NCBI GenBank assembly: GCA_027487815.1
Contig: JAIYCW010000067.1
Coordinates: forward strand, 62,001 to 126,000
Origin: Burkholderiales bacterium
Lineage (GTDB): Bacteria; Pseudomonadota; Gammaproteobacteria; Burkholderiales; Burkholderiaceae_E
Direction: 5' to 3'
Length of the DNA stretch: 64,000 nucleotides
Positions 1 to 10,629 of the stretch are shown here, one piece after another. Each line of letters opens with the position of its first letter. Positions within the stretch are counted from its first letter, which is position 1. Under the pieces are notes generated by a model. It was not told the DNA's origin. It saw nothing but the letters and a program-made list of their open reading frames with translations, and made no database searches. The position numbers were made by a program, and so were the translations under genes.

Positions 1-1244
1 GCTCGGGGCTTTACCTGCTTGATAACGAAGGCCGGGTGTTGGCCAGCTCGGGTGAAGGCAAAATCTTCTGGAGCGGCTATCGGGTTAATGTGCAAGCGGT
101 GGCCGAAACCATGCTGCGCGATCCCGATGAACCGGTCTATGGGCAAGACCCGGACACGATTGACGGCAAGTGTATCGTGACCGCGCGCCCGGTGATGGTG
201 GGTACCCAGCAGGCTGGTTGGCTCTATATGGTGGTGCGCAGTGCAGATCTGGGCAGCAACATGCCTGCCATGCTCAAGAGCTATGCGATTCGCACCGCGA
301 TCAAGGTGGGGCTGCTCACTTTGGCGATTGGTGTGGTGCTCACCATGCTGATGCTGGCCGTGCTGACCAAGCCACTGATGGCGCTGACCAAAATCGTGGA
401 ACAGGTGAAGGCCAAGGGCTTTCAGACCGGCTTTCCAATGGACCTTTGCGGCCAACTCTCGTCTCATGCTGCGCGCCAGGATGAAGTCGGCAAGCTCTCG
501 CGCTCATTTAATGAAATGCTGGAGCGCTTGCGTCAGGAGATGCAACGGGTCACACAGGCCGATGGCCAGCGCCGCGAGATGGTGGCAAGTGTGTCCCACG
601 ACCTTCGCACGCCCCTTACCGCTTTGATCGGCCAGCTTGAAACAGTGCGGCTTAAGCGAGCCACCATGACCCACGAGGATCAGGCGCAATTCATAGATCG
701 CGCATTGATGAATGCCCAGCATCTCAAGCGCCTCACCGATGCCCTCGCCGAGCTCGCACGGCTCGACAACCCTGAATTCAAAGCGCAAACCGAGCCAATG
801 ATGTTGTGCGAGCTGGCCGACGATGTGGTGCAGCGCTATGCCAGCCGGGCTGAAGAAGCCGGGGTCATGCTCAACATCGAATATCTCGATCACATCCCGC
901 AGGCCAATATCGATGCACAGCTGATTGAGCGGGCGCTATCCAACCTGCTTGACAACGCCCTGCGTGTAACCCCGGCCAGTGGCTCTGTCACGGTTCAAGT
1001 CGCATTTAATGCGAGCACCGGATACCGCGTTACCGTGAAAGACTCGGGCCCCGGTTTGCCGGAAAGCGAACAAACCAAGGTGTTTGAACGCTTCTATCAA
1101 AGCAGTGCCCACCGGGAGACCCGGGGCTCCTCTGGCCTGGGGCTGGCTATCGTCAAGCGCGTGGCTGAGCTGCATGGCGGGCGTGCTGGCGTGGAGAGTG
1201 AGGTTGGCAAAGGTGCTGCGTTTTACCTGACCCTGCCCGCCTGA
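1..1244 (+). CDS. Sensor histidine kinase, 5' end outside the window
   Basis: The reading frame is open from the first bases of the window, so the gene starts upstream; an internal GTG at 36 is probably not the true start. What remains is the end of a periplasmic sensor region, one membrane helix (about nt 290-370), a HAMP linker, a HisKA dimerisation domain with the H-box SVSHDLRTP (about nt 590-620), and an ATPase domain with N-box NLLDNAL, DSGPGLP and GLGLAIV motifs. This is a classical inner-membrane two-component kinase that autophosphorylates on the H-box histidine and passes phosphate to a response regulator. The partner is not visible and is presumably upstream. The signal cannot be inferred. 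The gene overlaps the convergent gene that follows by about 22 bp. Confidence 0.9.
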   Translation, partial: SGLYLLDNEGRVLASSGEGKIFWSGYRVNVQAVAETMLRDPDEPVYGQDPDTIDGKCIVTARPVMVGTQQAGWLYMVVRSADLGSNMPAMLKSYAIRTAIKVGLLTLAIGVVLTMLMLAVLTKPLMALTKIVEQVKAKGFQTGFPMDLCGQLSSHAARQDEVGKLSRSFNEMLERLRQEMQRVTQADGQRREMVASVSHDLRTPLTALIGQLETVRLKRATMTHEDQAQFIDRALMNAQHLKRLTDALAELARLDNPEFKAQTEPMMLCELADDVVQRYASRAEEAGVMLNIEYLDHIPQANIDAQLIERALSNLLDNALRVTPASGSVTVQVAFNASTGYRVTVKDSGPGLPESEQTKVFERFYQSSAHRETRGSSGLGLAIVKRVAELHGGRAGVESEVGKGAAFYLTLPA

Positions 1245-2125
1245 GGATCGCTTGCGATCAGCTCTTCAATGAGCTTCCCCGCCTCGTCGAATCGCTGCAT
1301 CAATCCAATCGGATGGTCGTTGGCATCGCGAGTGGAGCGCTCACGCAGCAGTCCATTGGGCCAGTACTCCTCGACAGCCGTGACGCTGCGCCCTTCGAAT
1401 AATGACTGCATCTGCCTGCGCTGCACCCGGCCTGCCTCACTCCAATCAGTTTGGGTGCGCTGCTGATATTCATCCCATTGGATATCACGAAGCAGTTTTC
1501 CAGCCGGACTGAATTGCTGCTCGCTGCGCCGCTTCTCGCCCTGCATGACCACCACGCTTCGCACCCCACCGGAAGGATGATGCCTGCGCAGCTCAATCAC
1601 GCCGCCCGCCAGACGTTGCTCTTCGGTACCCAGGCTGCCCTGCGCAAAATAGGTCTTAAATCCGACCCGTTGCCCTTCATGATGCGTGATCGATGCGCGC
1701 CTGCGACCCTCGCCATCAAAAAGCTCCACCTCCTGCGGCCCTGACCAACCACATAGCCGAATATCTTCGGCCACACGGGAGCGTGAAGCGCAACGCAGCT
1801 GCCGCACACGTCCATCAGGATTAAATTCGATACGCACAATCTCGCGCTGGCTCTCGACCAACACCACCCGCTCGACTTTGCCTGAGCCCTCAAACCGGCA
1901 TCGCGCAAGGCCCTCAACCGCGGGCACTGCCACAGGCTCAGCAAATACCTCCGTACGCCCATTGAGATCGCACACCACAGGCCCAACTGCAAGTGACCCA
2001 CCCGGAGCATTGGCGAGCACCGGCCCGGCAAGGGTCAGAATCAGGCATGTTGCCAGCGGCCGCAGCCTAGCCTTCGCCACAGGCCGAGGCATTGCATCAA
2101 GGAAGGATTTGCGGGCATCGCTCAT
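1223..2125 (-). CDS. Secreted protein with MORN/YwqK-like repeats, function unknown
   Basis: This protein has about 300 residues. From the ATG at 2125 (or 2092) the N-terminus is basic, followed by a hydrophobic stretch ending in GPVLANA, which looks like a Sec signal peptide. The mature part has repeated motifs of the kind 'fdGeGrrra.i.h.eGqrvG' and 'WPNGLLRERSTRD', resembling the MORN-variant repeats of YwqK-type proteins. These fold as repeated beta hairpins and usually mediate binding rather than catalysis. The longer frame to 2236 would overlap the divergent hydrolase gene and adds no recognisable sequence, so I prefer the internal start with the signal peptide. The 3' end overlaps the convergent kinase gene. 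The exact function is unknown. Confidence 0.7.
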   Translation of the reverse strand: MSDARKSFLDAMPRPVAKARLRPLATCLILTLAGPVLANAPGGSLAVGPVVCDLNGRTEVFAEPVAVPAVEGLARCRFEGSGKVERVVLVESQREIVRIEFNPDGRVRQLRCASRSRVAEDIRLCGWSGPQEVELFDGEGRRRASITHHEGQRVGFKTYFAQGSLGTEEQRLAGGVIELRRHHPSGGVRSVVVMQGEKRRSEQQFSPAGKLLRDIQWDEYQQRTQTDWSEAGRVQRRQMQSLFEGRSVTAVEEYWPNGLLRERSTRDANDHPIGLMQRFDEAGKLIEELIASDPQAGRVR

Positions 2126-2172
2126 GCGCTGCAATATATCGGAAGCGCCCCTACCCCACACGCCAACCCCGC

Positions 2173-3593
<1,421 letters not shown>

Positions 3594-3670
3594 TTCGAGA
3601 TGCAATCAGAGCGCTTATTCATGCGCCTGTATCGACCGTTTCACAACTTTTCACCCGAGGAGACCCTCCC

Positions 3671-4843
3671 ATGTTGCGTCGTTCCCTGATGGCTGTAGCT
3701 GCTGCCAGCGCCTGTTTTATTGCCGCGCCAATCAGCGCCCAGGCTCCGATCAAGATTGGCTTTATTGCCGAGCTCTCCGGGCCCCAGGGCCCGCTCGGGC
3801 AGGATCAATACGACGCCTTCATGCTGGTAGTCGAGCAAAACGGTGGTCGCCTGGGCGGCGTACCTGTTCAAGTGCTGCGTGAAGACAGTCAGCTCAAGCC
3901 CGATGTGGCGGTGCAACTGGTGGACAAGTTGATTGAACGTGACCGGGTGCCCATTATCACAGGTGTGACTTTTTCGAACGTGATGATGGCGATCCATAAA
4001 AAGATCACTGAAAAGGAAGTGTTTCTGATTGGCAGCAATGCCGGACCTTCCCCAATCGCTGGCGCGCAGTGCTCACCTTTCTTCTTCAGCACCTCCTGGC
4101 AAAACGACCAGCAGGCTGAAGTGGTCGGCAAGTACGCCGAGGACCGTGGCCTGAAGCGGATCGTGGCCCTGGCTCCGAACTATCAGGCGGGCAAAGACTT
4201 TGTTGCAGGCTTTAAGCGCTATTTCAAAACACCCCTGGCCGGTGAGTTTTATCCAGCATTGAGCACCCAGGACTTTTCGGCAGAGATTGCACAAATTGCT
4301 GCGACCAACCCGCAAGCCGTGTTTGCATTTATGCCGGGCGGTTTGGGCATCAACTTTGTGAAGCAGTGGAACCAGGCCGGCATGCGCGGCAAGATTCCTT
4401 TGCTGACCACCTCCACCACCGACGGCATCGGCCTGCCGGCCATGGGTGATGCCGCGCTGGGCGTGGTATCGGGTACCTTCTGGGGCCCGGATTTCAACAA
4501 TCCGGTGAATCAAAAGTTCGTGCGCGATTTCGAAGCCAAACACAAGCGTATTCCGTCGCAATATGCCGCCCAGGCTTATGACTCAGCCCTGCTGCTCGAC
4601 AGCGCAATTCGCAAGGTGGCAGGCAAAGTGGAAGACAAGGTGGCATTTCGTGCCGCACTGAAGGCTGCGGATTTTCAGTCGGTGCGCGGCGGCTTCAAAT
4701 TCAACACCAACAACTTCCCGATCCAGGATCTGCATATGTTTGAAGCGATCAAGGATGCCCAGGGCCGCATGACACTCAAAACCATTGCGACCCCGCTCAA
4801 GGCCGATCAGGATGCTTATGTGGATCGTTGCCCCCTGAAGTAA
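3671..4843 (+). CDS. Liv-type ABC transporter substrate-binding protein
   Basis: This 390-residue periplasmic binding protein belongs to the branched-chain amino acid (LivJ/LivK-like, Peripla_BP_6) family. The ATG at 3671 gives a clear Sec signal peptide ending in PISAQA; upstream in-frame starts would bury it. The mature start IKIGFIAELSGPQGPLGQDQ is the usual ligand-pocket entry of the family. Members bind amino acids, amides, urea or aromatic acids, and the sequence alone does not say which. Five genes in a row (binding protein, two permeases, two ATPases) form a complete importer. Its place directly behind nbaC suggests, by inference only, an aromatic or tryptophan-related ligand. Confidence 0.9.
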   Translation: MLRRSLMAVAAASACFIAAPISAQAPIKIGFIAELSGPQGPLGQDQYDAFMLVVEQNGGRLGGVPVQVLREDSQLKPDVAVQLVDKLIERDRVPIITGVTFSNVMMAIHKKITEKEVFLIGSNAGPSPIAGAQCSPFFFSTSWQNDQQAEVVGKYAEDRGLKRIVALAPNYQAGKDFVAGFKRYFKTPLAGEFYPALSTQDFSAEIAQIAATNPQAVFAFMPGGLGINFVKQWNQAGMRGKIPLLTTSTTDGIGLPAMGDAALGVVSGTFWGPDFNNPVNQKFVRDFEAKHKRIPSQYAAQAYDSALLLDSAIRKVAGKVEDKVAFRAALKAADFQSVRGGFKFNTNNFPIQDLHMFEAIKDAQGRMTLKTIATPLKADQDAYVDRCPLK

Positions 4844-4853
4844 TGATCCGCGC

Positions 4854-5774
4854 GTGTTGACGGGCCTTTACTTCACGCAGCTCTTGAACGGGCTGCAGCT
4901 CGGTGTGCTGCTGTTTTTGCTGGCCGCCGGGCTCACTTTGGTGTTCGGGATCATGAATTTCGTGAACCTCGCACACGGCTCGCTATACATGATGGGGGCC
5001 TACTTTGCTGCTGCCGCAATCGCCGCTACCGGCTCATTTATCGTGGGGGGCGTGATTGCAGTAGCGGCCACCATGGTGCTGGGCATGGTGATTGATCGGG
5101 TGGCACTCAGTGGACTCTATTCCCGTGATCACCTTGATCAAGTGTTGGCCACCTTCGGCCTCGTGCTTTTCTTCAATGAATTGGTGCGCATCATCTGGGG
5201 CGTGTCGCCGGTGTATTCCGAAACACCTCAAGCGCTCTCGGGCACCGTGCAACTGTTTGGCTTTAACTATTCAGCCTATCGCTTCGCCATCATCGGCGTG
5301 GGGCTCGCGGTCGCTGTGTTTCTGTGGTGGCTGATCAATCGTACGCGGGTAGGCATGCTGATTCGCGCAGGGGCCACCAACCCCGCGATGGTGTCGGCCC
5401 TGGGTATCAATATCAAGCTTATGAACACGCTGATCTTTGGCTTGGGGGCAGCACTTGCAGGGTTAGCAGGCGTGATGGCCGGGCCGATTCTTTCAGTGCA
5501 ATCGGGGATGGGCGAATCGATCCTGATTCAGACCTTGGTGGTGATTATCATCGGCGGGATTGGCTCTATTCGTGGCGCGTTTCTGGGCGCGCTGATTGTG
5601 GGCGTGGTGGATTCGATTGGCCGCACATTTCTGCCGATCTGGATGAGCGCAGTGATGGAATCCTCATTGGCGCAAGCTGCAGGCCCGGCGGTTGCTTCCA
5701 TGCTGATCTATGTGCTGATGGCTGGCGTGCTGGCCTTCAAACCTGAGGGATTGTTCCCTGTGCAGCACCGTTAA
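4854..5774 (+). CDS. Liv-type ABC transporter permease, LivH-like
   Basis: This 306-residue inner-membrane permease has about eight hydrophobic segments. It opens with the typical LivH pattern of a helix followed by GLTLVFGIMNFVNLAHGSLY, and the C-terminal part holds a glycine-rich GGIGSIRGAFLGA loop that contacts the ATPases. The start is a GTG at 4854, ten bases after the binding-protein stop. A TTG directly follows, so the exact start is not certain, but no in-frame ATG lies upstream. It pairs with the next permease to form the membrane channel. Confidence 0.9.
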   Translation: MLTGLYFTQLLNGLQLGVLLFLLAAGLTLVFGIMNFVNLAHGSLYMMGAYFAAAAIAATGSFIVGGVIAVAATMVLGMVIDRVALSGLYSRDHLDQVLATFGLVLFFNELVRIIWGVSPVYSETPQALSGTVQLFGFNYSAYRFAIIGVGLAVAVFLWWLINRTRVGMLIRAGATNPAMVSALGINIKLMNTLIFGLGAALAGLAGVMAGPILSVQSGMGESILIQTLVVIIIGGIGSIRGAFLGALIVGVVDSIGRTFLPIWMSAVMESSLAQAAGPAVASMLIYVLMAGVLAFKPEGLFPVQHR

Positions 5775-5777
5775 GTG

Positions 5778-6797
5778 ATGGCCAGTTTGCGCAATTTGCT
5801 GTTTCCCGAGCCGGTGGATTTCACCTCACCCAAGGTGATTTTTGCGGTGCTGCTGATTGGGTTTTTTGCCTGCGTGCCAGTGTATGCAAGCCTCGCAGGG
5901 CAGCCCTTTTACCTCACCATGTTTGGGCGCATCATGATCTATGCGCTGGCCGCCCTGAGCCTGAATCTACTGATCGGCTACACCGGCCTCGTGAGTCTTG
6001 GGCATGCGCTTTATCTTGGCCTGGGCGCCTATGCGGTGGGCATTCTCAGCTTTCATGGCATCACCAATGGCTGGATTCATATTGCGGCCGCACTGGGCAC
6101 CAGCGTGGTTGTGGGCGTGCTTACCGGCCTGATTTGCCTGCGCACCCAGGGCATGGCCTTCATCATGATCACACTTGCTTTTGCGCAGATGTTTTTTTTC
6201 CTCGGCATCTCGCTGAAGAACTATGGCGGCGATGATGGTATGCGGCTCGAAGCACGCTCCAACCTCTGGCCGCTCGATTTGAGCTCCAACACTCAGCTCT
6301 ACTACCTGGTGTTTGGCCTGCTGATGCTGACGCTTTATTTCTCCTGGCGGCTAGTGCATGCCCGCTTTGGTTTTATTCTGCGCGGCATCAAGTCCAATGA
6401 GCGACGCATGAAAGCGATGGGCTATGCCACGCTCAAGGCCAAACTCGCGGTGTATGTGCTTTCGGCTTGCCTGACCTCACTGGCGGGAGTCTTGCTCGCC
6501 AACCTCACCTCCTACACCTCCCCTTCTTACAGCGCCTGGACAGTATCTGGCGAAATCATCGTCATGGTGGTGCTGGGGGGAATGCACACCTTGATTGGTC
6601 CGATTGTTGGTGCCACCGCCCTGCTGCTTTTTGAAGAGTTCCTGTCCTCGTACACCACGCATTGGCAGCTGGCCTTGGGTGCCCTGATCGTGATCATTAT
6701 TGTCGCGCTCAAGCAAGGACTCTACGGATCGCTCGTGCAGTGGCAGGGCAAAGCGAAGATCACGCCAAGATCCTCCGCCAGGGTCACTAAGCCATGA
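5778..6797 (+). CDS. Liv-type ABC transporter permease, LivM-like
   Basis: This second permease of the importer has 339 residues and about nine membrane segments. The LivM signature LLIGYTGLVSLGHALYLG sits near residue 65, and VVLGGMHTLIGPIVGA near residue 260 matches the conserved cytoplasmic loop. ATG 5778 is preferred over the GTG directly before it. Its stop overlaps the start of the first ATPase gene as ATGA (6794-6797), which indicates translational coupling. Confidence 0.9.
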   Translation: MASLRNLLFPEPVDFTSPKVIFAVLLIGFFACVPVYASLAGQPFYLTMFGRIMIYALAALSLNLLIGYTGLVSLGHALYLGLGAYAVGILSFHGITNGWIHIAAALGTSVVVGVLTGLICLRTQGMAFIMITLAFAQMFFFLGISLKNYGGDDGMRLEARSNLWPLDLSSNTQLYYLVFGLLMLTLYFSWRLVHARFGFILRGIKSNERRMKAMGYATLKAKLAVYVLSACLTSLAGVLLANLTSYTSPSYSAWTVSGEIIVMVVLGGMHTLIGPIVGATALLLFEEFLSSYTTHWQLALGALIVIIIVALKQGLYGSLVQWQGKAKITPRSSARVTKP

Positions 6798-7615
6798 ACC
6801 AGCCAGCCACGCTCCAGCCAACAATGAGCCAGCAAACGCTGCTCACCACCCGGCAGTTAGTCAAACGCTTTGGCGGGTTGCTGGCCACGGATCATGTTGA
6901 TCTGGAAGTGGGCACGCGCGAAGTGCATGCTTTGATCGGGCCCAACGGCGCAGGTAAAACTACGCTGATCGGGCAGCTCACCGGGGAGCTGCAGTCCGAT
7001 AGCGGATCGATTCATTTTGATGGCGCTGCGGTTCAATCCGAATCGGTCGACGCGCGGGCGCGCCGCGGCTTGGCGCGCTCGTATCAAATCACCCAGATTT
7101 TCAAGGACTTCACCTGCCTGGAAAACGTGATGATGGCGGTGCTTGCCGCCGATCCTGAGCGTGGCGCACGCACCCGCGGCACAGCTTGGGGCGCATGGCA
7201 GGCCTTGCATCACGACGATGCCATCCGCCACGAAGCCCTAGCTGCGCTCGACACCTCGGGGCTCACTGAGCGTGCCGATACTCTCACCGCTGTGCTCGCG
7301 CACGGAGAACATCGCCAGCTTGAGCTGGCGATGGCCTTGGCGCTCAAACCCAAACTGCTGCTGCTTGATGAGCCACTTGCGGGGATGAGCCGGGCGGAGT
7401 CGGAGGTGATGATTGCGCTTTTGCAAAAGCTGCGTGCGCACTATCCGATGCTGCTGGTTGAACACGATATGGCTGCGGTGTTTGCCCTCGCAGATCGCAT
7501 TAGCGTACTGGTCTACGGCAAGGTGATCGCCAGTGGCGAGCCTGAAGCGATTCGCACGAATCCGGATGTGCGCACTGCTTACCTTGGCGAGGATAACGAG
7601 GCGGATCATGCCTGA
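6794..7615 (+). CDS. Liv-type ABC transporter ATPase, LivG-like
   Basis: This 273-residue ATPase energises the importer. Walker A is GPNGAGKTT (about residues 49-57), the signature region reads LAHGEHRQLELA in place of the usual LSGGQ-type loop (normal for LivG-like subunits), and Walker B is LLLLDEPLAGM. A D-loop and switch histidine (LLVEHDMAAV) follow. The gene overlaps the permease upstream by 4 bp and the second ATPase downstream by 8 bp. Confidence 0.9.
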   Translation: MNQPATLQPTMSQQTLLTTRQLVKRFGGLLATDHVDLEVGTREVHALIGPNGAGKTTLIGQLTGELQSDSGSIHFDGAAVQSESVDARARRGLARSYQITQIFKDFTCLENVMMAVLAADPERGARTRGTAWGAWQALHHDDAIRHEALAALDTSGLTERADTLTAVLAHGEHRQLELAMALALKPKLLLLDEPLAGMSRAESEVMIALLQKLRAHYPMLLVEHDMAAVFALADRISVLVYGKVIASGEPEAIRTNPDVRTAYLGEDNEADHA

Positions 7616-8345
7616 CAACTTGCTTGAGGTTCGTGATTTGCAGGCGGGCTACGGCAGCGGAAGTGCAGGCGCTTTGGGGTCGAGCCAGGTGCTGTTTGAC
7701 ATGCAGCTGAGCATGCGCACAGGTGAGGTGATCACTTTGCTGGGGCGCAATGGCATGGGGAAATCCACCTTTGTGAAATGTATCTCGGGGCTGCTGGCGC
7801 CGATGGCAGGTGAGATTCATTTGGGTGGCAAAGCGCTTCATGGGCAACCCGCTTATGTGTTTGGTCGCTCAGGCCTGGGCCTGGTGCCAGAGGGCAGGCA
7901 AGTGTTTCCAACACTCACCGTGCGTGAGAATCTGGTGGCCACTGCCCACACCCGGCATGCAGGCGCAACACCCTGGACGCTTGAGCGGGTCTACGGCTTG
8001 TTTCCCAGGCTGCGTGAGCGTGCAGGCCAGTTGGCAGGCAAGATGAGTGGCGGTGAGCAACAAATGCTTGCGGTGGGTCGCGCGCTCATGACCAATCCTC
8101 GCTTGCTGGTGCTTGATGAAGCCACCGAAGGGCTGGCTCCTTTGATCCGCGCCGAAATCTGGCGCTGCTTGCGAACCCTACGTGCCGAAGGCATGTCGAT
8201 GATCGTGATCGACAAAAACCTCAAGCCTTTGCTGGGCTTGGCAAATCATCATTACGTCATGGAAAAAGGCCGGATCGCTTGGTCAGGCACAAGCGAACAA
8301 CTGCAATCGACCCCCGAGGTTGTCGCTCGCTATCTGAGCATTTAA
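7608..8345 (+). CDS. Liv-type ABC transporter ATPase, LivF-like
   Basis: This 245-residue second ATPase has Walker A GRNGMGKST (residues 46-54), signature MSGGEQQMLAVGRAL and Walker B LLVLDEATEGLAP, the usual LivF form. A short Gly/Ser/Ala-rich insertion (about residues 15-27) between strand one and the Walker A region is longer than in most LivF proteins. The switch-histidine position reads VIDKNLKPL, where LivF proteins usually have a Q or H in 'EQN', so this subunit may hydrolyse ATP differently from its partner. ATG 7608 lies inside the end of the preceding gene. Confidence 0.9.
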   Translation: MPDNLLEVRDLQAGYGSGSAGALGSSQVLFDMQLSMRTGEVITLLGRNGMGKSTFVKCISGLLAPMAGEIHLGGKALHGQPAYVFGRSGLGLVPEGRQVFPTLTVRENLVATAHTRHAGATPWTLERVYGLFPRLRERAGQLAGKMSGGEQQMLAVGRALMTNPRLLVLDEATEGLAPLIRAEIWRCLRTLRAEGMSMIVIDKNLKPLLGLANHHYVMEKGRIAWSGTSEQLQSTPEVVARYLSI

Positions 8346-8371
8346 ACCCTCCCCCCAAAACAGGAGCACCC

Positions 8372-8674
8372 ATGATTCTCGAAGTCGCCGATATTAGAAT
8401 CCAGCCTGGTCAACAGGCCGCTTTTGATGTAGCCATCCAAAAAGGCCTCAACGAAGTGATCAGCCGGGCCAAGGGCTTTCAGGGCTTCAAGGTCAACAAG
8501 GGCATCGAATCGCCCGAGCGCTATTTGCTGATGATCTTCTGGAGCACACTTGAAGACCACACGGTGGGATTTCGGGAATCCCCATTGTTTTCCCAATGGC
8601 GCTCCATCGTCGGCCCGTTTTTTGCCGCGCCGCCGGTGGTCGAGCATTTCGATCTGCTCGCTCGCTCGGAGTAA
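8372..8674 (+). CDS. Antibiotic biosynthesis monooxygenase (ABM) domain protein
   Basis: This 100-residue single-domain protein has the ferredoxin-like alpha+beta fold of ABM/HmoB-type proteins: it starts MILEVADIRIQPG, then has GFQGFKVNKGIESPERYLLMIFWSTLEDH, with the aromatic and acidic positions typical of the family. Members are dimeric and act as cofactor-free monooxygenases, heme-degrading enzymes or simply small-molecule binding proteins, so the exact role is open. The start has an AGGAGCACCC ribosome-binding site. It lies 26 bp after the ABC transporter genes and is probably transcribed with them. Confidence 0.8.
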   Translation: MILEVADIRIQPGQQAAFDVAIQKGLNEVISRAKGFQGFKVNKGIESPERYLLMIFWSTLEDHTVGFRESPLFSQWRSIVGPFFAAPPVVEHFDLLARSE

Positions 8675-8798
8675 ATCAATCAGCCTTGATTGATTCGGCC
8701 AGGCTGATACTTTTCGCGGCAGGCTTTGGCGCAAAGTGTTGTTGCCTATGCCATTTGGCAGATGGCGTGCGGTAGCATTGCTCAGCCATACTGATGCG

Positions 8799-10625
8799 AT
8801 GATTCTAAAACGCTCCAGCGGTTCCCAGGGTTTCGGCACACAAGCGAGCCAGGGCACGGATGACCCGGACAGCACCCAAAAGAACGGCGCTCGCCTGGCG
8901 GCCATCAACGACGCCATGCTGGTGGAAAAAAGCGTCGAATTCATTCTGAGTCAAAGCCGCAGCGGCACATTGTCGGCGCTCCTCATGGCAGCCGTACTGG
9001 GCGCAATGTTTGTTCCTGCAGTGGGCTGGCAGCCCTACCTCATCTGGTTCGGGGTAGTCGCGTTTGGGTTCACGACACGCCAGTTTTACTTTCTGCAATT
9101 GTTCAAACGCGAAGGTGCTACTGCAAAAAGTCTGCGCACCATCGCGATCATTTCAGCCATCTCGGGTTGGGTTGCGAGTACCTGCGTACCCCTGTTTGCC
9201 GGTGCATTGACCAATGAGGATCTGGCCGTGGTGACTGCGCTAATGACCAGTTGGGTCGCGGTCGCGGTGGCAGTGCTTTCCGTGCAGCCACGGATTTACA
9301 CGACCTACATGTTGGCGTGTCTGTTCACCATCTATCTAGGCTGGGCACCTCGCGCCACGGGTGCCGAACTGATCGCTTTGACTGTCGGACTGATGCTGGG
9401 CGGCTTGGTACTGCATCGCCTCTCGCGCCAGATTTGGGGGATGTTGCGCGATACGGTTCAGGTCGGGGCACAAAACAAGCTGTTGGCTGATCAAATGGCT
9501 GACGCGCTGGGAAGTGCCCGCGATGCCTATGCCTCGCGAAGCCGCTTTCTTGCAGCAGCCAGTCATGATTTGCTACAACCAGTGCATTCGATCAAATTGC
9601 TGGCAAGCGTTTTGCAGCGAACCAATGACGCTGAACGCAGAGCAACAGTGACCGAGCAGATCACCCAGTCTGCCGGCTCATTGGACTCCATGTTTCGCAG
9701 CATTCTGGATCTGGCGCAGATTGATGCTGGAACCATGCTGGCCAAACCCCAGGCTCTCCAGTTGTCGGTCATTCTGAGTCGGGCGACAGCCGGATTTCAG
9801 GATCGATGTGCTGCCAAGGGATTGGGCTACGCGCTGCAATACGAGCATGATGCTGGGGTCTGGGTGGATCCCGTATTGATGGGGCGGGTGATTCGCAACC
9901 TGCTTGAAAACGCGCTCAAGTTCACCACCACAGGTGGCATCAGGGTGGCGGGCCAGCAGGTGCAAGATCATATGGAGCTTTTGATCGAAGATACCGGGGT
10001 CGGCATCAGCGAGGCGGACCGCCCCTTTATATTCGAGGCGTTTTTTCGGGGTGCTGCTGCAAAGCATACGGACGCTGATGGCGTAGGGCTCGGGCTTGCC
10101 ATCACCCGGCACATGGCCGATTTGATGAAGGTGGGCTTGCAACTCTCGCCGCGGCCAGGCGGGCAAGGTACCCAGGTCAAGCTCACGATTCCAATATCAC
10201 AAACTGCACCCCTGATTCGGGTCAGCACAGCGCTGACGCTGGACCTGCAGGACCGCTTCATCGTGCTGATTGAAGACGACGAGAAGGTACGCAAAGCCAC
10301 CGATATCTGGCTGCGTGAACTTGGGGCAAAGTGCCTGAGCGCAAGCAACGGCGATATCTTGCTGGAAGCCCTGAAGCGAGTGGATCAAGCGCCCGAACTG
10401 ATCGTGGCCGACTATCGGTTGGGCAAGCATGACAACGGATTAGCTGTGATTGCCCGCTTGAGAGAGAGGTTTGGACCGATCCCGGCGGTGCTGATTTCCG
10501 GCGACAAGGTCAGCGCGGAAGAACTCGGCTCGGTGCCGATACTTTCCAAGCCGGTGCAGTTTGATGAGCTCAACAGCGTATTGATGCAATTACTGCGGAC
10601 TTCAAAGCCAGAAAAATCAGGCTGA
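8799..10625 (+). CDS. Hybrid sensor histidine kinase with C-terminal receiver
   Basis: This protein has 608 residues from ATG 8799; an earlier ATG at 8736 is possible, and neither has a good ribosome-binding site. About six hydrophobic segments (residues 57-206) form a membrane sensor. A short coiled region then leads to a HisKA domain with H-box AAASHDLLQPVHS (His256), an ATPase domain with N-box NLLENAL, EDTGVGI and GVGLGLAI (to about 465), and a receiver domain (about 487-600) with acidic pocket IEDDE, phospho-acceptor Asp538 in VADYRLG and Lys584. The ASHDLLQP variant is common in betaproteobacterial hybrid kinases. The gene ends 4 bp before the large fusion gene, and a NarL-type regulator lies at that gene's far end, so kinase and regulator probably form a pair that controls it. 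Confidence 0.9.
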   Translation: MILKRSSGSQGFGTQASQGTDDPDSTQKNGARLAAINDAMLVEKSVEFILSQSRSGTLSALLMAAVLGAMFVPAVGWQPYLIWFGVVAFGFTTRQFYFLQLFKREGATAKSLRTIAIISAISGWVASTCVPLFAGALTNEDLAVVTALMTSWVAVAVAVLSVQPRIYTTYMLACLFTIYLGWAPRATGAELIALTVGLMLGGLVLHRLSRQIWGMLRDTVQVGAQNKLLADQMADALGSARDAYASRSRFLAAASHDLLQPVHSIKLLASVLQRTNDAERRATVTEQITQSAGSLDSMFRSILDLAQIDAGTMLAKPQALQLSVILSRATAGFQDRCAAKGLGYALQYEHDAGVWVDPVLMGRVIRNLLENALKFTTTGGIRVAGQQVQDHMELLIEDTGVGISEADRPFIFEAFFRGAAAKHTDADGVGLGLAITRHMADLMKVGLQLSPRPGGQGTQVKLTIPISQTAPLIRVSTALTLDLQDRFIVLIEDDEKVRKATDIWLRELGAKCLSASNGDILLEALKRVDQAPELIVADYRLGKHDNGLAVIARLRERFGPIPAVLISGDKVSAEELGSVPILSKPVQFDELNSVLMQLLRTSKPEKSG

Positions 10626-10629
10626 GTCG

